Source of the DNA: Oscillospiraceae bacterium | GTDB taxonomy: Bacteria; Bacillota_A; Clostridia; Oscillospirales; Ruminococcaceae | NCBI GenBank assembly: GCA_017523995.1 | Contig: JAFWUX010000229.1 | Span: forward strand, 1-49,270 | Direction: 5' to 3' | DNA length: 49,270 nt | In this document: piece by piece, positions 44,488-49,270 of the stretch | How positions within the stretch are numbered: the stretch's first letter is position 1 | Layout of the letters: every line of letters starts with the position of its first letter | Notes under the pieces: generated by a model | Seen by the model: only the letters and a program-made list of their open reading frames with translations | What the model was told of the DNA's origin: nothing | Databases searched by the model: none | Program-made: the position numbers and the translations under genes

Positions 44488-44516
44488 ATTATATCATATT
44501 CTTGTAAAAAGCACAA
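44488..44516 (-). promoter_or_regulatory. Promoter of the HD-GYP gene
   Basis: Minus strand TTGTGC (44511-44516), 17-base spacer, TATAAT (44488-44493). Confidence 0.65.
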
Positions 44517-44521
44517 TGGAA

Positions 44522-44645
44522 ACGAGAGAAAAATTAGAAATGAGAAACGTCATAAAAATAGAAATGAGAAATTAGAAATGAGAAATTGCGGTGCCGCCTG
44601 CGGCGGCGGATTTGAAATAGTGAGAAAGTGAGAAGTGAGGAGTGA
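44522..44645. repeat. AAATTAGAAATGAG-type repeat, one-sided copy
   Basis: AGAAATGAGAAATTAGAAATG is followed by the shared core GGTGCCGCCTGCGGCGG (about 44590-44606), then TGAGAAGTGAGG, in the same order as at 12105-12190. The inverted right end is missing. Confidence 0.7.
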
Positions 44646-44669
44646 GGAGATGTGGTGCCCGTGCCCGCC

Positions 44670-44698
44670 TTGACTTTCGGGGGCGGGCGTGATATAAT
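44670..44698 (+). promoter_or_regulatory. Promoter of nadA
   Basis: TTGACT (44670-44675), 17-base spacer, TATAAT (44693-44698); leader of about 40 nt with a small CCGG/CCGG hairpin. Confidence 0.75.
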
Positions 44699-44745
44699 AA
44701 ATGCAGCCGGTTTTTTACCGGAATCCGATTGCAGGAGGTACCGTT

Positions 44746-45663
44746 ATGACGACCTATGAATTGCAGCAGGAGATCATCCGGCTGAAAAAGGAAAAGAATA
44801 TCTGCATTCTCGTTCACGCCTACCAGTCACACGATATCTGGGAGGTCGCGGATTACATCGGCGATTCCTTCGGTCTGACGCAGCAGGCGGCAGCATCCGA
44901 TGCGGAAACTGTCATCATGTGCGGCGTACAGTTTATGGCGGAGACCGTCAAGATGCTCTCGCCGCAGAAGCGCGTGCTGCTCTCGAATCCGGATGCGGGC
45001 TGCCCGATGGCAGAGCAGATGGATAAGGACATGATTCTGCAGCTGAAGGAGCAGATGCCCGATTACAAGGTCGTTGCCTATATCAACACGACCTCGGAGC
45101 TCAAAACCGTCTGCGATGTCTGCGTGACATCCTCGTCGGCGGTCAAGATCATCAAGGCGATGCCGGAGCAGAAGATTCTGTTCATTCCGGACTGCAACCT
45201 CGGCGACTGGGTAAAGAAGCAGGTTCCCGAAAAGCAGATCGAGCTCGTGCACGGCGGATGTCCGACACATGTCCGCATTACTGCTGCCGAAGTGAAAGCT
45301 GCAAGAGCGGCGCATCCTGAGGCGCTGCTGCTGGTGCATCCGGAATGCCGTCCGGAGGTCACTGCGCTTGCCGATTACGCAGGCAGCACAACCGGCATTA
45401 TGTCCTATGCTGAAAAGAGCGATGCCAAGGAATTCATCATCGGCACAGAGAACAGCATCGTGCAGCACCTGCAGATGAAATGTCCGGACAAACGGTTCTA
45501 TCCGCTCTCGAAGGACTGCGTCTGCCACAACATGAAGCTGACAACGCTCGGCGATGTCTATGACTGCGTCTGCGGCAGAGGCGGCAAGGAAATCCACATG
45601 GATGCAGACCTCATTGCAGATGCCCGCCGCAGCATTGATGCCATGCTCGCATACGGCGGCTGA
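44746..45663 (+). CDS. nadA: Quinolinate synthase
   Basis: 305 residues. It condenses iminoaspartate with dihydroxyacetone phosphate to quinolinate in NAD synthesis, using a 4Fe-4S cluster. Motifs: LVHAYQSHDIWEVADYIGDS near the start, MCGVQFMAETVKML (first cluster Cys), NTTSELKTVCDVCVTSSSA, FIPDCNLG, GGCPTHVRI (second Cys) and KDCVCHNMKLTTL (third Cys). AGGAGG before ATG 44746 fixes the start. nadB and nadC, the usual neighbours, are not here, so nadA is monocistronic with its own promoter and terminator. Confidence 0.95.
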   Translation: MTTYELQQEIIRLKKEKNICILVHAYQSHDIWEVADYIGDSFGLTQQAAASDAETVIMCGVQFMAETVKMLSPQKRVLLSNPDAGCPMAEQMDKDMILQLKEQMPDYKVVAYINTTSELKTVCDVCVTSSSAVKIIKAMPEQKILFIPDCNLGDWVKKQVPEKQIELVHGGCPTHVRITAAEVKAARAAHPEALLLVHPECRPEVTALADYAGSTTGIMSYAEKSDAKEFIIGTENSIVQHLQMKCPDKRFYPLSKDCVCHNMKLTTLGDVYDCVCGRGGKEIHMDADLIADARRSIDAMLAYGG

Positions 45664-45689
45664 TTCCGCTGACCAATCGCAATATCTGA

Positions 45690-45725
45690 ACACCGCCTGT
45701 ATTGGATACGGGCGGTGTTTTTTTC
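45690..45725 (+). terminator. Terminator of nadA
   Basis: ACACCGCC pairs with GGCGGTGT across 45690-45718, followed by a run of seven or more T. Confidence 0.88.
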
Positions 45726-45784
45726 ACTGTGCGCGGGAAATCTGCGGCGGATCATCCGGACAGACCGTACAATCGGCATACGAT

Positions 45785-45922
45785 ACAGACAACTTTTCCG
45801 GAATTCACCGCAAAAAGTGACAAAACAATACAACTTTTACCGCAAAAAATCATCATCCTCTGCACTTTATCCATAAATTCTGAGAATCGTGTATTGAAGT
45901 TGGTATATGATTTTGCTATAAT
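45785..45922 (+). promoter_or_regulatory. Promoter and possible operator region of the GH30 xylanase
   Basis: TTGAAG (45894-45899), 17-base spacer, TATAAT (45917-45922). Upstream, ACAACTTTT...ACCGCAAAAA occurs twice about 40 bp apart (45789-45817 and 45830-45849), which could be regulator sites. No gene in the 354-bp gap. Confidence 0.6.
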
Positions 45923-46017
45923 AAAAATGACACCGTATGTACATGTTTCGGCGGACATCATCCGGAACAGCCATTACATGGACAGGCCCTGACCTGTCCC
46001 GAAAAAAGGGGATTTCT

Positions 46018-48849
46018 ATGAAACAGAAAACAAAGAAAATGCTCGCAGCGGCAGTCAGCAGTGTTGTGCTGATGACCGGTGCGGCAGCAGTTGTGCCGCA
46101 GAGCGCGGCGGCTGCAGGGGATTGCGTGATTGATTCCAGTACAACTTATCAGACAATCCGCGGCTTCGGCGGTATCAACCTGCCGGAGTGGATCACGCAG
46201 GGCGACATGACCGATGCGCAGGTGCAAAAGGCATTCGGCAACGGTCCGGATGAACTGGGATTTACCATCCTGCGAATTTATGTCAGTGATGACAGCAATG
46301 CGTGGAAAACGGCTGTCCCGACTGCCAAGCGTGCACAGGCACTCGGCGCGACCGTCTTCGCATCCCCGTGGAACCCGCCTGCCGCAATCCGCAACAACAT
46401 CAACCAGAACAACGGCAAGTATCAGCTCAAGAGTGACAAGTGGGCTGAATACGCACAGCACCTGAACAGCTATGTCAAGTATATCGAGGGGCAGGGCATC
46501 GACCTGTATTCCGTCTCCGTGCAGAATGAGCCGGACTACGCGCATGACTGGACCTACTGGAGCGCAAACGATGTCGCGAGCTTCATCGCAAAATACGGCG
46601 CGGCTGTCAAGCAGGGCACAAAGGCAAAACTGATGTCCGCAGAGAGCTTCCAGTATCAGAAGCAGATCTACAATGCGATCCTCGGGAATCAGGATGCCAT
46701 GAAGAATGTCGATCTGTTCGGCACGCATTTCTACGGCACACAGCGCAACGGAATGGACTTCCCGCAGCTGGAGAACTGCGGCAAGGAAATCTGGATGACT
46801 GAGGTCTATGTCCCGAACAGCGACGCGGATTCTTCGGATATCTGGTCGCAGGCGATTCAGGTCTCTGAGAATATGCACAACGGTCTTGTTGTCGGCAACA
46901 TGAGCGCTTATGTCTGGTGGTACATCCGCCGCAGCTACGGCCCGATGAAGGAAAACGGCCAGATCTCCAAGCGCGGCTACAACATGGCACAGTTCTCCAA
47001 GTGGGTGCGCCCGGGCGCAGTCCGCATCGGCGCAACCGAGCAGCCGAATAACAATGTTCTCGTTTCCGCATACAAGAACACCGACGGCAATATCGCGATT
47101 GTTGCGATCAACAAGGGCAGCAGCGCTGTCAACCAGTCGTTTGCGTTTGGCGCAGGCGAGGAGATCAGCGGCATCGAAGCATACCGCACCTCCGCAAGCG
47201 AGAATATCAAGTCTGTCGGCGCAAGCGGCAGCGGCACAAGCTTCACCGCTTCGCTCCCTGCAAGCTCCGTCACAACCTTTGTTGTCAGCACCGGCGAGGC
47301 AGAGCCCGATCCGGACGGCTACCTTGCACACTATACCTTTGAAAAGAGCACGGACGGCTTTACCGGCAGAGGCAGCGCCTCCGTCGAGGCTTCGACCTCT
47401 GAGCACTACGCAGGCGACCGCTCGCTCGCATGCACGGGCAGAGAATCCGCATGGAACGGCGCAGTCCACACACTGGGCGCTTCGATGTGCAAGCCGGGTG
47501 AGGAGTACAGCTTCAGCGCGGCGGTCAAGTATAACTCCGGCGCGGCAAGCGATACTTATCACTTCACGCTGCAGTATACGGATTCAGAGGGCGTCACCCA
47601 GTATGACAAGATCGCGACGGAGACGATCCCGAAGGGCGACTGGGTTCAGCTTTCCAACCCGAACTATAAGATTCCGGCAGGCGCCTCCAATATGCAGATC
47701 TACATCGAGACGGATGACAGCACCAGCAGCTTCTTCGTCGATGAAGTCATCATCGCACCGAAGGGCACCGAGATCGACGGTCCGAAGGCTGTTGTGGTAA
47801 AGCTCGGCGACCTCGACGGCGACGGTGCAATCACCTCCGCTGATCTCGCGATCGCAAAGAACGGCGTTCTCAAGGCATTCGCAAGCGATAAGATCAAAAC
47901 CGCTGCGGATATCAACGGCGACGGCACTGTTGACAAGACCGATATCGGCTGGTATGTCGATTATCTGCTCGGCAAGACCACGGGCTTTCTCGAGCGCGTG
48001 ACCCCGCCTGAACCCGAAAAGACCCCGATGCGCACCATCTCGGAGTACACCGCTGCGGTCAAGGATTCGGTTGTCATGACCGAGCCGCAGAGCTCCTGGG
48101 AGAAAAAGGCCGGCGTCACCTATCCGCAGATCACAAAGGAACAGTATTTCTCCAAAAAGGCAAACAAGAACAAGAATTACAACATTATGCTACCGGCAAA
48201 TTATGACGAGAGCAAGAAGTATCCGGTTCTCTATCTGCTGCACGGCTTCTTCGAGAATGAGGACCGCATGATCCTCACCGGCAACAATCCGCCGATCCCG
48301 ACACCGCAGATCATCACGAATGCAATCGCTGAGGGCGCTGCAAAGGAAATGATCGTTGTTGTGCCGCAGGTCTTCACGCACCCGACAAAGGCGGGCGCAA
48401 CCGATTTCGGTGATTATGAATCCAGCGTCGGCTATGATAACTTTGTCGATGACATCGTTGACAGCCTGATGCCGCATATCGAAAGCAAGTACAGCGTTGC
48501 AACCGGCAGAGAGAACACCGCAGTCACGGGCTTCTCCATGGGCGGCAGAGAGTCGCTCCGCATCGGCATGAAGTATCCGGATAAGTTCGGTTATGTCGGC
48601 GCGATCTGCCCGGCTCCGGGTGTTGACGGCGACTGGACCTTCGGCGGCGAGGAAAAAGCACCGTCTCTGATTCTGCTGACAGCAGGCGACAATGACCAGA
48701 CGGTCGGCTCCACCCCGAGCGGCTACCACAATTCGATGACGCAGAAGAACACACCGCATATCTGGAATTATGTGAAGGGCGGCTACCACGGCGACAACTG
48801 CATCCGCGCAAATGTCTACAACTTTGTCCGCCTGATTTTCAAGGCATAA
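46018..48849 (+). CDS. GH30 glucuronoxylanase - CBM22 - dockerin - CE1 feruloyl esterase
   Basis: 943 residues, secreted cellulosomal enzyme. Signal peptide about 1-33. GH30 subfamily 8 xylanase (34-424): acid/base Glu171 in SVQNEP, nucleophile Glu262 in WMTEVY, and WWYIRRSYGP, whose Arg in this subfamily recognises the glucuronic acid side chain. CBM22 (about 433-583). Type I dockerin (597-652: DLDGDGAITSADL, DINGDGTVDKTD). C-terminal CE1 esterase (about 700-943) with Ser840 in GFSMGG, an acidic residue near 891-893 and His924. It would cut glucuronoxylan and release ferulate or acetyl groups. ATG at 46018 after AAAAAAGGGG. Confidence 0.95.
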   Translation: MKQKTKKMLAAAVSSVVLMTGAAAVVPQSAAAAGDCVIDSSTTYQTIRGFGGINLPEWITQGDMTDAQVQKAFGNGPDELGFTILRIYVSDDSNAWKTAVPTAKRAQALGATVFASPWNPPAAIRNNINQNNGKYQLKSDKWAEYAQHLNSYVKYIEGQGIDLYSVSVQNEPDYAHDWTYWSANDVASFIAKYGAAVKQGTKAKLMSAESFQYQKQIYNAILGNQDAMKNVDLFGTHFYGTQRNGMDFPQLENCGKEIWMTEVYVPNSDADSSDIWSQAIQVSENMHNGLVVGNMSAYVWWYIRRSYGPMKENGQISKRGYNMAQFSKWVRPGAVRIGATEQPNNNVLVSAYKNTDGNIAIVAINKGSSAVNQSFAFGAGEEISGIEAYRTSASENIKSVGASGSGTSFTASLPASSVTTFVVSTGEAEPDPDGYLAHYTFEKSTDGFTGRGSASVEASTSEHYAGDRSLACTGRESAWNGAVHTLGASMCKPGEEYSFSAAVKYNSGAASDTYHFTLQYTDSEGVTQYDKIATETIPKGDWVQLSNPNYKIPAGASNMQIYIETDDSTSSFFVDEVIIAPKGTEIDGPKAVVVKLGDLDGDGAITSADLAIAKNGVLKAFASDKIKTAADINGDGTVDKTDIGWYVDYLLGKTTGFLERVTPPEPEKTPMRTISEYTAAVKDSVVMTEPQSSWEKKAGVTYPQITKEQYFSKKANKNKNYNIMLPANYDESKKYPVLYLLHGFFENEDRMILTGNNPPIPTPQIITNAIAEGAAKEMIVVVPQVFTHPTKAGATDFGDYESSVGYDNFVDDIVDSLMPHIESKYSVATGRENTAVTGFSMGGRESLRIGMKYPDKFGYVGAICPAPGVDGDWTFGGEEKAPSLILLTAGDNDQTVGSTPSGYHNSMTQKNTPHIWNYVKGGYHGDNCIRANVYNFVRLIFKA

Positions 48850-48928
48850 GAAGTTATAGTGTGATTCCGGATTGTCAAAATGAGCAATCAAATCCGGTGT
48901 CCCGCGCGCGGGATATGTAATTATGAGA

Positions 48929-48966
48929 AAAGCCGCTCCTGTTTTCGCTGACAGGAGCGGCTTTGT
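48929..48966 (+). terminator. Terminator of the GH30 gene
   Basis: AAAGCCGCTCCTGT (48929-48942) pairs with ACAGGAGCGGCTTT (48951-48964). Confidence 0.85.
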
Positions 48967-48984
48967 TCTGTTTCAGTATAAATA

Positions 48985-49085
48985 TGGGGGCTGGAGTACG
49001 AGTGAATAATGAATAGAGAAAAGTGAAAAGTGAATAACAAAATGGGGTCTGGGGTCAATGACCCCAGCGAGGGGTTTGGGGGCGA
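48985..49085. repeat. AT-rich and GGGG-rich intergenic repeats
   Basis: GAATAATGAATAGAG / AAAAGTGAATAAC recalls the AAATTAGAAATGAG family. It is followed by GGGGTC...GACCCC and GAGGGGTTTGGGGG, the type of sequence into which copy B of the MITE-like element inserted. Confidence 0.5.
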
Positions 49086-49270
49086 CAATGTTAACAACTT
49101 AAGCAGTTGCATCAGCCGGTGAATTGCTTTGCAATTCACTTAGGGGCGCCCTCTATCGCAGGGCGCCCCTCTCCGAAAAACGATCCACCGGATCGTTTTA
49201 TCGGATTCACCCCTGCGAAGCTCTTGACGCTGGGGAGTTTCGCTCTCTGCGGAGAGCGACCAAAGGGCGC
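49086..49270. mobile_element. Hairpin-chain MITE-like element, left part (copy C)
   Basis: Starts CAATGTTAACAACTTAAG, one base different from the copy B terminus, and follows the same hairpin order until the window ends. The hairpin at 49241-49258 reads CGCTCTC/GAGAGCG where copies A and B read CGCACTC/GAGTGCG, a compensatory A-T to T-A swap. Confidence 0.85.

Noticed and set aside
1..49270. Window as a circular or composite element, because related repeats lie at both ends
   Set aside because: The same repeat also occurs complete at 40.3 kb, the end copies differ in sequence (compensatory change, diverged bases 1-20), and the content is ordinary chromosomal genes.

Overview
The window looks like chromosomal DNA of a cellulosome-forming Gram-positive anaerobe close to Ruminococcus (Oscillospiraceae, Clostridia). 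The reasons are moderately high GC, LPXTG-type cell-wall sorting signals with several sortases, type I dockerins on secreted enzymes, a CE12-CBM13-dockerin-CBM35-CE12 pectin esterase, a GH30-CBM22-dockerin-CE1 xylanase/esterase, and a relic of the sporulation gene dpaA next to dpaB. The genus is an inference from gene content only.

Layout. 0.2-8.7 kb (minus strand) is a six-gene sortase-pilus operon: signal peptidase I, large LPQTG adhesin with a catalytically dead CHAP-like domain, LPATG backbone pilin, class C sortase, minor pilin, second sortase. 8.7-12 kb holds a TipA-type MerR regulator with its own 19-bp-spacer operator, a secreted dockerin-bearing cysteine hydrolase and a DUF3048 lipoprotein. 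12.4-14.3 kb has a hypothetical gene, queA and an ACT-domain gene. 14.4-16.6 kb is a LytS-like kinase with a receiver/SARP-like regulator. 16.8-27.4 kb is a second, unrelated pilus locus of streptococcal FCT type: a signal-peptidase homologue that has lost both catalytic residues (SipA-like), a class B sortase, a 2277-residue adhesin, an SPTG-anchored FctA-like pilin and a small winged-helix protein.

27.6-35.9 kb contains an AraC regulator, a ComEA-like protein, a DUF2185-like gene, a strongly expressed carbohydrate ABC transporter without its ATPase, and a conserved hypothetical gene. Most of this lies between two halves of the dpaA 3' region. Removing exactly 6463 bp would rejoin the two halves in frame, but the dpaA N-terminus is absent. 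36-40.2 kb has the CE12 esterase, a candidate small RNA and an XRE/zinc-ribbon regulator. 40.7-44.5 kb has a GGDEF and an HD-GYP gene. 44.7 kb is nadA and 46.0-48.8 kb is the GH30 xylanase.

The intergenic gaps carry several families of short, hairpin-rich repeats. The clearest is a 274-bp MITE-like element with 18-bp perfect terminal inverted repeats and a 10-bp target duplication. It is complete once and partial at both window ends, and one of its hairpin stems shows a compensatory base-pair change between copies. In broad terms the window equips the cell to attach (two pili), degrade plant wall polymers (dockerin enzymes), import the sugars and switch lifestyle (c-di-GMP enzymes, two-component and AraC regulators).
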